A stretch of 64,000 nucleotides of DNA from Ridgeia piscesae (taxonomy: Eukaryota > Annelida > Polychaeta > Sabellida > Siboglinidae): contig JAODUO010000030.1 of NCBI GenBank assembly GCA_025642075.2, positions 591,501-655,500 on the forward strand, in the 5' to 3' direction. This document shows positions 13,801 through 23,760 of this stretch, piece after piece. The notes under the pieces are model-generated. The model was not told the origin of the DNA. It worked only from the letters and a program-made list of their open reading frames with translations, and searched no databases. A program made the translations under genes and the position numbers. Position 1 is the first letter of the stretch. The number at the start of each line of letters is the position of its first letter.

Positions 13801-16800
13801 CAATTGGATGTGTCTACCTTGCTGTAGGTCAGGTTATTTAACAATTGGATGTGTCTACCTTGCTGTAGGTCAGGTTATTTAACAATTGGATGTGTCTACC
13901 TTGCTGTAGGTCAGGTTATTTAACAATTGGATGTGTCTACCTTGCTGTAGGTCAGGTTATTTAACAATTGGATGTGTCTACCTTGCTGTAGGTCAGGTTA
14001 TTTAACAATTGGATGTGTCTACCTTGCTGTAGGTCAGGTTATTTAACAATTGGATGTGTCTACCTTGCTGTAGGTCAGGTTATTTAACAATTGGATGTGT
14101 CTACCTTGCTGTAGGTCAGGTTATTTAACAATTGGATGTGTCTACCTTGCTGTAGGTCAGGTTATTTAACAATTGGATGTGTCTACCTTGCTGTAGGTCA
14201 GGTTATTTAACAATTGGATGTGTCTACCTTGCTGTAGGTCAGGTTATTTAACAATTGGATGTGTCTACCTTGCTGTAGGTCAGGTTATTTAACAATTGGA
14301 TGTGTCTACCTTGCTGTAGGTCAGGTTATTTAACAATTGGATGTGTCTACCTTGCTGTAGGTCAGGTTATTTAACAATTGGATGTGTCTACCTTGCTGTA
14401 GGTCAGGTTATTTAACAATTGGATGTGTCTACCTTGCTGTAGGTCAGGTTATTTAACAATTGGATGTGTCTACCTTGCTGTAGGTCAGGTTATTTAACAA
14501 TTGGATGTGTCTACCTTGCTGTAGGTCAGGTTATTTAACAATTGGATGTGTCTACCTTGCTGTAGGTCAGGTTATTTAACAATTGGATGTGTCTACCTTG
14601 CTGTAGGTCAGGTTATTTAACAATTGGATGTGTCTACCTTGCTGTAGGTCAGGTTATTTAACAATTGGATGTGTCTACCTTGCTGTAGGTCAGGTTATTT
14701 AACAATTGGATGTGTCTACCTTGCTGTAGGTCAGGTTATTTAACAATTGGATGTGTCTACCTTGCTGTAGGTCAGGTTATTTAACAATTGGATGTGTCTA
14801 CCTTGCTGTAGGTCAGGTTATTTAACAATTGGATGTGTCTACCTTGCCGTAGGTCAGGTTATTTAACAATTGGATGTGTCTACCTTGCTGTAGGTCAGGT
14901 TATTTAACAATTGGATGTGTCTACCTTGCTGTAGGTCAGGTTATTTAACAATTGGATGTGTCTACCTTGCCGTAGGTCAGGTTATTTAACAATTGGATGT
15001 GTCTACCTTGCTGTAGGTCAGGTTATTTAACAATTGGATGTGTCTACCTTGCTGTAGGTCAGGTTATTTAACAATTGGATGTGTCTACCTTGCTGTAGGT
15101 CAGGTTATTTAACAATTGGATGTGTCTACCTTGCCGTAGGTCAGGTTATTTAACAATTGGATGTGTCTACCTTGCTGTAGGTCAGGTTATTTAACAATTG
15201 GATGTGTCTACCTTGCCGTAGGTCAGGTTATTTAACAATTGGATGTGTCTACCTTGCCGTAGGTCAGGTTATTTAACAATTGGATGTGTCTACCTTGCCG
15301 TAGGTCAGGTTATTTAACAATTGGATGTGTCTACCTTGCCGTAGGTCAGGTTATTTAACAATTGGATGTGTCTACCTTGCTGTAGGTCAGGTTATTTAAC
15401 AATTGGATGTGTCTACCTTGCTGTAGGTCAGGTTATTTAACAATTGGATGTGTCTACCTTGCCGTAGGTCAGGTTATTTAACAATTGGATGTGTCTACCT
15501 TGCTGTAGGTCAGGTTATTTAACAATTGGATGTGTCTACCTTGCTGTAGGTCAGGTTATTTAACAATTGGATGTGTCTACCTTGCTGTAGGTCAGGTTAT
15601 TTAACAATTGGATGTGTCTACCTTGCTGTAGGTCAGGTTATTTAACAATTGGATGTGTCTACCTTGCTGTAGGTCAGGTTATTTAACAATTGGATGTGTC
15701 TACCTTGCTGTAGGTCAGGTTATTTAACAATTGGATGTGTCTACCTTGCTGTAGGTCAGGTTATTTAACAATTGGATGTGTCTACCTTGCTGTAGGTCAG
15801 GTTATTTAACAATTGGATGTGTCTACCTTGCTGTAGGTCAGGTTATTTAACAATTGGATGTGTCTACCTTGCTGTAGGTCAGGTTATTTAACAATTGGAT
15901 GTGTCTACCTTGCTGTAGGTCAGGTTATTTAACAATTGGATGTGTCTACCTTGCTGTAGGTCAGGTTATTTAACAATTGGATGTGTCTACCTTGCTGTAG
16001 GTCAGGTTATTTAACAATTGGATGTGTCTACCTTGCCGTAGGTCAGGTTATTTAACAATTGGATGTGTCTACCTTGCTGTAGGTCAGGTTATTTAACAAT
16101 TGGATGTGTCTACCTTGCTGTAGGTCAGGTTATTTAACAATTGGATGTGTCTACCTTGCTGTAGGTCAGGTTATTTAACAATTGGATGTGTCTACCTTGC
16201 TGTAGGTCAGGTTATTTAACAATTGGATGTGTCTACCTTGCTGTAGGTCAGGTTATTTAACAATTGGATGTGTCTACCTTGCTGTAGGTCAGGTTATTTA
16301 ACAATTGGATGTGTCTACCTTGCTGTAGGTCAGGTTATTTAACAATTGGATGTGTCTACCTTGCTGTAGGTCAGGTTATTTAACAATTGGATGTGTCTAC
16401 CTTGCTGTAGGTCAGGTTATTTAACAATTGGATGTGTCTACCTTGCTGTAGGTCAGGTTATTTAACAATTGGATGTGTCTACCTTGCTGTAGGTCAGGTT
16501 ATTTAACAATTGGATGTGTCTACCTTGCTGTAGGTCAGGTTATTTAACAATTGGATGTGTCTACCTTGCCGTAGGTCAGGTTATTTAACAATTGGATGTG
16601 TCTACCTTGCTGTAGGTCAGGTTATTTAACAATTGGATGTGTCTACCTTGCTGTAGGTCAGGTTATTTAACAATTGGATGTGTCTACCTTGCTGTAGGTC
16701 AGGTTATTTAACAATTGGATGTGTCTACCTTGCTGTAGGTCAGGTTATTTAACAATTGGATGTGTCTACCTTGCTGTAGGTCAGGTTATTTAACAATTGG

Positions 16801-19800
16801 ATGTGTCTACCTTGCCGTAGGTCAGGTTATTTAACAATTGGATGTGTCTACCTTGCTGTAGGTCAGGTTATTTAACAATTGGATGTGTCTACCTTGCCGT
16901 AGGTCAGGTTATTTAACAATTGGATGTGTCTACCTTGCCGTAGGTCAGGTTATTTAACAATTGGATGTGTCTACCTTGCTGTAGGTCAGGTTATTTAACA
17001 ATTGGATGTGTCTACCTTGCTGTAGGTCAGGTTATTTAACAATTGGATGTGTCTACCTTGCCGTAGGTCAGGTTATTTAACAATTGGATGTGTCTACCTT
17101 GCTGTAGGTCAGGTTATTTAACAATTGGATGTGTCTACCTTGCCGTAGGTCAGGTTATTTAACAATTGGATGTGTCTACCTTGCTGTAGGTCAGGTTATT
17201 TAACAATTGGATGTGTCTACCTTGCCGTAGGTCAGGTTATTTAACAATTGGATGTGTCTACCTTGCCGTAGGTCAGGTTATTTAACAATTGGATGTGTCT
17301 ACCTTGCCGTAGGTCAGGTTATTTAACAATTGGATGTGTCTACCTTGCTGTAGGTCAGGTTATTTAACAATTGGATGTGTCTACCTTGCCGTAGGTCAGG
17401 TTATTTAACAATTGGATGTGTCTACCTTGCCGTAGGTCAGGTTATTTAACAATTGGATGTGTCTACCTTGCTGTAGGTCAGGTTATTTAACAATTGGATG
17501 TGTCTACCTTGCTGTAGGTCAGGTTATTTAACAATTGGATGTGTCTACCTTGCTGTAGGTCAGGTTATTTAACAATTGGATGTGTCTACCTTGCTGTAGG
17601 TCAGGTTATTTAACAATTGGATGTGTCTACCTTGCTGTAGGTCAGGTTATTTAACAATTGGATGTGTCTACCTTGCTGTAGGTCAGGTTATTTAACAATT
17701 GGATGTGTCTACCTTGCTGTAGGTCAGGTTATTTAACAATTGGATGTGTCTACCTTGCTGTAGGTCAGGTTATTTAACAATTGGATGTGTCTACCTTGCT
17801 GTAGGTCAGGTTATTTAACAATTGGATGTGTCTACCTTGCTGTAGGTCAGGTTATTTAACAATTGGATGTGTCTACCTTGCCGTAGGTCAGGTTATTTAA
17901 CAATTGGATGTGTCTACCTTGCCGTAGGTCAGGTTATTTAACAATTGGATGTGTCTACCTTGCTGTAGGTCAGGTTATTTAACAATTGGATGTGTCTACC
18001 TTGCCGTAGGTCAGGTTATTTAACAATTGGATGTGTCTACCTTGCCGTAGGTCAGGTTATTTAACAATTGGATGTGTCTACCTTGCCGTAGGTCAGGTTA
18101 TTTAACAATTGGATGTGTCTACCTTGCTGTAGGTCAGGTTATTTAACAATTGGATGTGTCTACCTTGCCGTAGGTCAGGTTATTTAACAATTGGATGTGT
18201 CTACCTTGCCGTAGGTCAGGTTATTTAACAATTGGATGTGTCTACCTTGCCGTAGGTCAGGTTATTTAACAATTGGATGTGTCTACCTTGCCGTAGGTCA
18301 GGTTATTTAACAATTGGATGTGTCTACCTTGCCGTAGGTCAGGTTATTTAACAATTGGATGTGTCTACCTTGCTGTAGGTCAGGTTATTTAACAATTGGA
18401 TGTGTCTACCTTGCCGTAGGTCAGGTTATTTAACAATTGGATGTGTCTACCTTGCCGTAGGTCAGGTTATTTAACAATTGGATGTGTCTACCTTGCCGTA
18501 GGTCAGGTTATTTAACAATTGGATGTGTCTACCTTGCCGTAGGTCAGGTTATTTAACAATTGGATGTGTCTACCTTGCTGTAGGTCAGGTTATTTAACAA
18601 TTGGATGTGTCTACCTTGCTGTAGGTCAGGTTATTTAACAATTGGATGTGTCTACCTTGCCGTAGGTCAGGTTATTTAACAATTGGATGTGTCTACCTTG
18701 CTGTAGGTCAGGTTATTTAACAATTGGATGTGTCTACCTTGCTGTAGGTCAGGTTATTTAACAATTGGATGTGTCTACCTTGCTGTAGGTCAGGTTATTT
18801 AACAATTGGATGTGTCTACCTTGCTGTAGGTCAGGTTATTTAACAATTGGATGTGTCTACCTTGCTGTAGGTCAGGTTATTTAACAATTGGATGTGTCTA
18901 CCTTGCTGTAGGTCAGGTTATTTAACAATTGGATGTGTCTACCTTGCCGTAGGTCAGGTTATTTAACAATTGGATGTGTCTACCTTGCCGTAGGTCAGGT
19001 TATTTAACAATTGGATGTGTCTACCTTGCCGTAGGTCAGGTTATTTAACAATTGGATGTGTCTACCTTGCTGTAGGTCAGGTTATTTAACAATTGGATGT
19101 GTCTACCTTGCTGTAGGTCAGGTTATTTAACAATTGGATGTGTCTACCTTGCTGTAGGTCAGGTTATTTAACAATTGGATGTGTCTACCTTGCTGTAGGT
19201 CAGGTTATTTAACAATTGGATGTGTCTACCTTGCTGTAGGTCAGGTTATTTAACAATTGGATGTGTCTACCTTGCCGTAGGTCAGGTTATTTAACAATTG
19301 GATGTGTCTACCTTGCCGTAGGTCAGGTTATTTAACAATTGGATGTGTCTACCTTGCTGTAGGTCAGGTTATTTAACAATTGGATGTGTCTACCTTGCTG
19401 TAGGTCAGGTTATTTAACAATTGGATGTGTCTACCTTGCTGTAGGTCAGGTTATTTAACAATTGGATGTGTCTACCTTGCTGTAGGTCAGGTTATTTAAC
19501 AATTGGATGTGTCTACCTTGCTGTAGGTCAGGTTATTTAACAATTGGATGTGTCTACCTTGCCGTAGGTCAGGTTATTTAACAATTGGATGTGTCTACCT
19601 TGCCGTAGGTCAGGTTATTTAACAATTGGATGTGTCTACCTTGCCGTAGGTCAGGTTATTTAACAATTGGATGTGTCTACCTTGCCGTAGGTCAGGTTAT
19701 TTAACAATTGGATGTGTCTACCTTGCTGTAGGTCAGGTTATTTAACAATTGGATGTGTCTACCTTGCTGTAGGTCAGGTTATTTAACAATTGGATGTGTC

Positions 19801-20108
19801 TACCTTGCTGTAGGTCAGGTGACTTCCTCATCAACAACGAACTGATGCAGTCAGTTGAGGACACGTTGCAGGTAGATCCCTCGTCAGAACCCTGGTCCGA
19901 CTCCGAGGATGAGGTTGACCACGCTGAGATGGACTGGGAAGAGGTTCCTGTCTCCCTTCCCGAGCTGGAAGGATCGACCCGGAGCTACATCTCATCACAG
20001 TTCAATGATCCGGGGTCGCAAGCCCCAGCTGGCATTGCTGGGGGTCTGATGTCATCAGTAGCCTCGTTGTGGCGGGCTGCGACGGGGACTCGCGACGACC
20101 CACAATAG
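1826..20108 (+). CDS. ATG14: ATG14 (Barkor), 3' part of gene, spliced; internal exon missing
   Basis: ATG14 directs the class III PI3-kinase complex (VPS34-VPS15-Beclin 1) to ER sites where autophagosomes form; its C-terminal BATS domain senses curved membranes. Exons recognised on the plus strand: 1826-1868, 2800-2881, 3733-3967, 4584-4741, 5366-5522 and terminal 19814-20108, with matching phases. Telling stretches: a coiled-coil segment; RQEHIRDLLTYIFPI (vertebrate RSHILELTSVIFPI); LAEARHTAYVHGRWV; GDYSSYCAW; RNPAYMVSAALSYTTQL; LPKRLC; and an acidic terminal exon with DWEEVP. N-terminal zinc-binding Cys exons lie off the left edge. Between 5522 and 19814 two giant minisatellites replace the expected exon(s) for about 55-60 residues. 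Exon 5 ends and the terminal exon begins in compatible phase, so direct joining would keep the frame. The family call is from remembered homologues; the gap is seen directly. Confidence 0.88.
2358..2386. repeat. perfect short palindrome
   Basis: Two 14-bp arms, TGTATCTTAGAGTA and its exact reverse complement, separated by a single C. It lies in an ATG14 intron. Confidence 0.8.
2633..2668 (+). repeat. CCCCA simple repeat
   Basis: Short pentamer run of ACCCC-type units within an ATG14 intron. Confidence 0.8.
2800..2881 (+). CDS. ATG14: ATG14 exon (coiled coil)
   Basis: Acceptor TTTGCTGCAG, 27 codons starting KMQVQFARQRVM, then one base before GTACTT. The amphipathic Gln/Arg/Leu-rich sequence suits the coiled coil that binds Beclin 1. 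Phases agree with both neighbours. Confidence 0.75.
3733..3967 (+). CDS. ATG14: ATG14 exon (end of coiled coil, IFPI motif)
   Basis: About 78 residues. It includes RLREEN, HEEKLTFINEYV and RQEHIRDLLTYIFPI, the last matching the conserved IFPI segment after the coiled coil in ATG14/UVRAG-type proteins. The acceptor (CCTCCAG) has a poor pyrimidine tract but is the only one that joins the previous exon in frame. Donor is GGAG before GTGGGG. An ATG at 3724 lies upstream of the acceptor and is not a start. Confidence 0.85.
4584..4741 (+). CDS. ATG14: ATG14 exon (LAEARxTxYxxGRWV block)
   Basis: Acceptor TTTTGTTCAG; about 52 residues with LAEARHTAYVHGRWV and GDYSSYCAW, close to the vertebrate ATG14 blocks LAEARRTTYLSGRWV and GDYSAYYSW. 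Donor is C before GTGAGT. In phase with both neighbours. Confidence 0.9.
5366..5522 (+). CDS. ATG14: ATG14 exon (NPAYxxSAAL block), last before array 1
   Basis: Acceptor CTTGTTGCAG; about 52 residues including RNPAYMVSAALSYTTQL and LPKRLCY, matching vertebrate NPAYTISAALCYATQL...LPKKLCN. It ends AG before GTAACT, phase 2. The next residues expected from homologues, SEFC, are encoded right after the acceptor in each unit of array 1. Confidence 0.9.
5773..10131 (+). repeat. Array 1: 51-bp minisatellite made of an ATG14 splice acceptor plus exon start
   Basis: About 85 tandem copies of a 51-bp unit. Each contains a T/G-rich tract, TTTACAG or TTTATAG, then codons reading SEFCDKDFT. These residues continue ATG14 exon 5 in the correct phase (vertebrate SEFCGENL), so the unit is an amplified intron/exon junction. 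Because 51 is divisible by three the unit stays open in that frame (SEFCDKDFTSLCLCCVY) except where TTG-TGT became TTG-TGA. Variants include GTGCG for GTGAG (SAFC), TTTATAG for TTTACAG, CTACAATG, 46-bp units (near 6022, 6833 and 8762) and 49-bp units (TTATATGACAAAGACTACATCC type). The 3' edge decays (10034-10131) and fuses directly to array 2. Confidence 0.93.
10118..19813 (+). repeat. Array 2: 41-bp minisatellite made of the ATG14 terminal-exon acceptor
   Basis: 235 units of exactly 41 bp run from 10157 to 19791, with partial units at both edges. Each unit carries a CTACCTTGCTGTAG acceptor followed by GTCAGGT, identical to the junction at 19801-19820 where the terminal ATG14 exon begins. The rest of the unit is TTATTTAACAATTGGATGTG. 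No unit changes length. Nearly all variation is one site, TTGCTGTAG versus TTGCCGTAG. 41 is not a multiple of three and the unit has stops in the ATG14 frame, so it is not a coding repeat. Confidence 0.96.
19814..20108 (+). CDS. ATG14: ATG14 terminal exon (C-terminal BATS region)
   Basis: Acceptor CTTGCTGTAG, the last copy of the array 2 motif. 97 residues: SGDFLINNELMQSVEDTL, an acidic DSEDEVDHAEMDWEEVP stretch, then a C-terminal GGLMSSVASLWRAATG segment and a stop at 20106. Vertebrate ATG14 has the same order (RSGPFEVRADLEE..., acidic Asp/Glu stretch, GTDWENLP, GGMISSAAASVTSWF). The amphipathic C-terminus is the membrane-binding part of BATS. It starts in phase 2, needing an exon that ends in two bases. 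Confidence 0.9.
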
Positions 20109-20807
20109 GACTTACATGTGTCTAGTGAAATGTTAATGTGTTATTAGGAAACGTACAGATGTGCTGGTGCAGAAGCACAGAACTGCAGACTGTGTTGGTA
20201 GACTTTACATATTGGCCCAGCGAAACATATTGGATGATGGAGTAATCAGTCATATCTAGGCCCTTTAGTTGTCTGTTGTTATCTTCTTCGCTGGTCGAAC
20301 AGGTAAATAACAAACAGGTAATAACAAACAGGTAATAACAAGCATGCACTTTTGATTTGAACCCGTGGATGTGGTGTTCTATAAAAATCAAACCTACTGT
20401 AGCACACAACGTTTGAACACCGCATGATTGTGTGTGTCTTTCAGTGGTTGTTATATTTATCCGAACTGATATTTTCAGTCTGATGTCTAGACAACTGTAC
20501 AAGACGATTATCTCATTTCTATTTAATCAATGAGTGACAATGCATGTCACATGTTGTTATGGTCTATGTTGGTCCAGTCACAGGCCTGGTGCTTAATCAT
20601 TTGGCCAAGTCATCAGTGGTAGACTGGTGCTTAATGGGTTAACCACTGGGCCACGACATATTTAATTCTAGATTTTGCATCAATTTTTAAATGTATAATA
20701 ATGTACTCGTATAAAATTATTATTTATCGTAACCTAAATTATGATTAGCAGTAATGTTCTGCAGATTTTTTTCAATACTTAAGTACAGTTGCTACACACA
20801 GAATAAA
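20109..20807 (+). other. ATG14: ATG14 3' UTR with possible poly(A) signal
   Basis: Sequence downstream of the ATG14 stop. The first plus-strand AATAAA that I noted is at 20802-20807. No coding signal seen. The true cleavage site is unknown. Confidence 0.45.
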
Positions 20808-21339
20808 AATTGTGCCATATATATAACATGAATCATAGTTTATATTTGTGCAGATGTTGGACTGGTTCACAAGCTTGGTCCAGATGCCAAAGCTACAAAT
20901 GTGCATTATGCATCTTCTGGGTGTGACTTATTACACTTAAGACATTGTCTGTTCACAATTTATGCTGTGCATAAGGTTGTATCTATATTATTCTGATATA
21001 TTGATATAAGTGTTAAGATATCGTGTGTGTCCATCTTTGACGTTTGTGTCTTCTATAAAGTGTTTTAATATGTTCTTCCGTGTGGTGTTCTAGAGTGGTG
21101 TAACGACCAGGCCAATGTTTCTTCTGCATTTTACATCGATAACTGGTGATTGCTGAGTTACATGAGGACGAAAGTTTGACTAGATATATTCCCGATCCTT
21201 ATCTGAGTGTTGTTTTAGATGAACATACACACAACTGTGCACACTCACACATCCTCCAACACAATGTGACAACTGATCCTGTTCCTCACCAATCCGGTAT
21301 CAAATCAGAAGTCGATTAGAAAATGACATACAAAACCAA
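20808..21339. other. region between convergent genes
   Basis: AT-rich sequence between the likely 3' end of ATG14 and the likely 3' end of BAZ1A. Nothing recognised. Confidence 0.5.
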
Positions 21340-23457
21340 TTTATTTAGTTAACAGAGAAATGAAGTCATAAGTTACATAAATACAAGTTGTATGACCCGG
21401 GCATGCACTGACTGAATGTGTCACTTAGTTGCACATTGGATTTACTTGTTGCAATTTCACGGTATCGACTGTCCTGTGGATGATCAGTAATAACACGACA
21501 AATGGACGATGCAGAATCGACACCACGGATGATGCAACATTTGAATCAACAGCACAGATGACCAACAGCACATGCAGTGAATCGACAGCACTGAAGATTC
21601 AGCAGTTGAAATAACTGCGCTGCAGCGCAACAAACACAAATGGCTACATAGCTTATCTATGGCCCAAATATCTGCATATCTTGGTCCCACGGGTTAGCAC
21701 AACAAAGCACACGAGTAAACGGAATGTGTTTCGGTGTGGAAAATATACTTTTTCTAACACTGTACAAAGTGCCGCACATACAACAGAAACTTCAACAAAT
21801 CATGAAATTCCAATGGAAACACATTCTGGTTGCATGCTCACTCGCAACAAGTGAAGCAATCATTTTATTTATATTTATTATATATTTATAACGTATTTCT
21901 AGCTCATCTGTAAACGTCATAGGTATTTTGTTTGCAAGAATGCAGTTGGTCACAGAATCACCACATAAGCTAAGCTTAGTGTAATATCAGTTATTAGTTA
22001 TTGACAACAAGCATTTGCAACTTTTACTTCACCAAATCCCATATACGTGTAATAATAATCTTAACGCTATCGTAACAGTAATTAGGAATGGGTTTGCTGT
22101 AAGCGCACCAACAGTACAAAAAATGAAAGACGCTCTAATTTGTGCGATTCAGTCATGTGATTTACAAAACACAGATGGATTTTAAACACACCATAGTCTA
22201 ACCGGGCTCCAGTTTTAACTTGCAAACTTGTGTTTGTTACAAAACAGATATCGTAGTACCACAGTACACTAGCATGCCATTGCCATTTCAGTTTTTTGCT
22301 AAATACACTTCTCATCAATACAATCATCATTATCCACGTTGCAAGTATCTAGATGCCGTTAACTAAACTCACTTCCTCGTACGTTCCTCTGCCTCAAACT
22401 ACTAGGCTACCAAACTAGTACAGTCATTTAACAGTCTGAATAAAATATACAGTAGCGTCCATTCGAACTGACCGTGGTCTAACACATACTTACAGTGCAC
22501 ACAGTTAAAATACCCTATGCTGTTCCCACACCACAAGCGGACGTTGGAACCCTGAGAAAATTAACACAAAGTCTGAGGGTGAGTGACCTACACTGAGAGG
22601 ACAGGGACAGGGTGGATGGACTGCCACATGTGAAACCTTACGGATGGAATGGGAAAAGTCATGCATAGCACAGTCGACTGCCAAACTAGATACGTGGCAG
22701 GATCGACATTGGCAGTCGGAATTGACGTGTCTGTCACTGCTACCAGTTCGACGCTTACAAACATGGTTTCAACTTTCAGCCAGAACTTCCCCAAATGTAA
22801 CCCACCATAGCAGACCCCAAAACTGTAGGGTCGTTCAGGTGGCCATGTGACAGCATCATCACCTGGTACCAGCTTCCAGGGCTAATGGTGACATCTGTGT
22901 AAGTGGCAACCTTCTACATTCACTGAGCTCTATAAACACATCACAGATCTGAGACTGCAGGTAAAACCACGGAATCTGTCACCCTCAAACAAAGACTAAA
23001 GTTTACCTGTGACCACGTCACTTGAAAGACCTGACCTTTCTTTGGACAGTGGACACCAGATGACAATCTGAACTCCTCAGTAGGTGTGACGTGACGTCAC
23101 TCGTACTGACTTAGTGGTACCATCATCACGCGACGACAAACGAGTCCATTAAAATGACCCGAAAACAAGACCACCCAAGATTCCAAAAACAGATCGCCCC
23201 GACAAACCCTCAAAAGCATCACCCAGCACCCACGTCATGCATGCAGTGTCGATGACACAGTGGTCAGTAAATTTCCTAAAATGGATATTCACACAACATT
23301 CTTGTAAACCTCTCCACTGCCTGGTGTCCCGATTCCCTCACTCCCAGCAAAAACACTGAATTGCACGAATAAACTGCACACAGAAACCTCCCGGAGTAAA
23401 CATGTATTGAGCATTCGTCAGGACTACGCCTGCGTCGTCGAAGACCAGCATGTTAGC
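21340..23457 (-). other. BAZ1A: BAZ1A 3' UTR candidate with possible poly(A) signals
   Basis: Sequence downstream (minus strand) of the BAZ1A stop. Minus-strand AATAAA matches occur at 21864-21869 and 21340-21345, which would give a 3' UTR of about 1.6-2.1 kb. Short open frames here show no known motif. Which signal is used cannot be told. Confidence 0.35.
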
Positions 23458-23760
23458 CTACTTTCGCCTTCCCCCCGCCTTCTGCCCCCGGGCCGGAGAC
23501 TTTGTCGGTGACTTGCCGGCGGCCCTGGACAGGTACTGGTCGATGTTCAGTTCCCGCAGTCGCTTTTCGAAGAAGCGCGACATCTTCTGTCCCGCGGCGT
23601 ACTCAGGCGCGGTCGGCATGTTGTACTGCTGGCAGTTGTAGAAGATGCGTCGGATGTCGTCGACCATCTCCGCCGGGTCCGTGTACTCAATCTTGTTGAT
23701 CTTGTTGCGCATTCGCTGGAAGTCCATCGGCGTCTTGACGATGTCGAAGTAGTCGGGCGC
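23458..23760 (-). CDS. BAZ1A: BAZ1A exon 25 (bromodomain end, stop)
   Basis: Acceptor GTGTTCCAG; APDYFDIVKTPMDFQRMRNK, MVDDIRRIFYNCQQYN (the YN Asn that contacts acetyl-lysine), then a basic Lys/Arg/Gly tail and TAG at 23458-23460. Confidence 0.96.
   Translation of the reverse strand, partial: APDYFDIVKTPMDFQRMRNKINKIEYTDPAEMVDDIRRIFYNCQQYNMPTAPEYAAGQKMSRFFEKRLRELNIDQYLSRAAGKSPTKSPARGQKAGGRRK

Noticed and set aside
10157..19791. CRISPR-like array of direct repeats.
   Set aside because: The units are contiguous with no unique spacers, and the setting is a eukaryotic intron.
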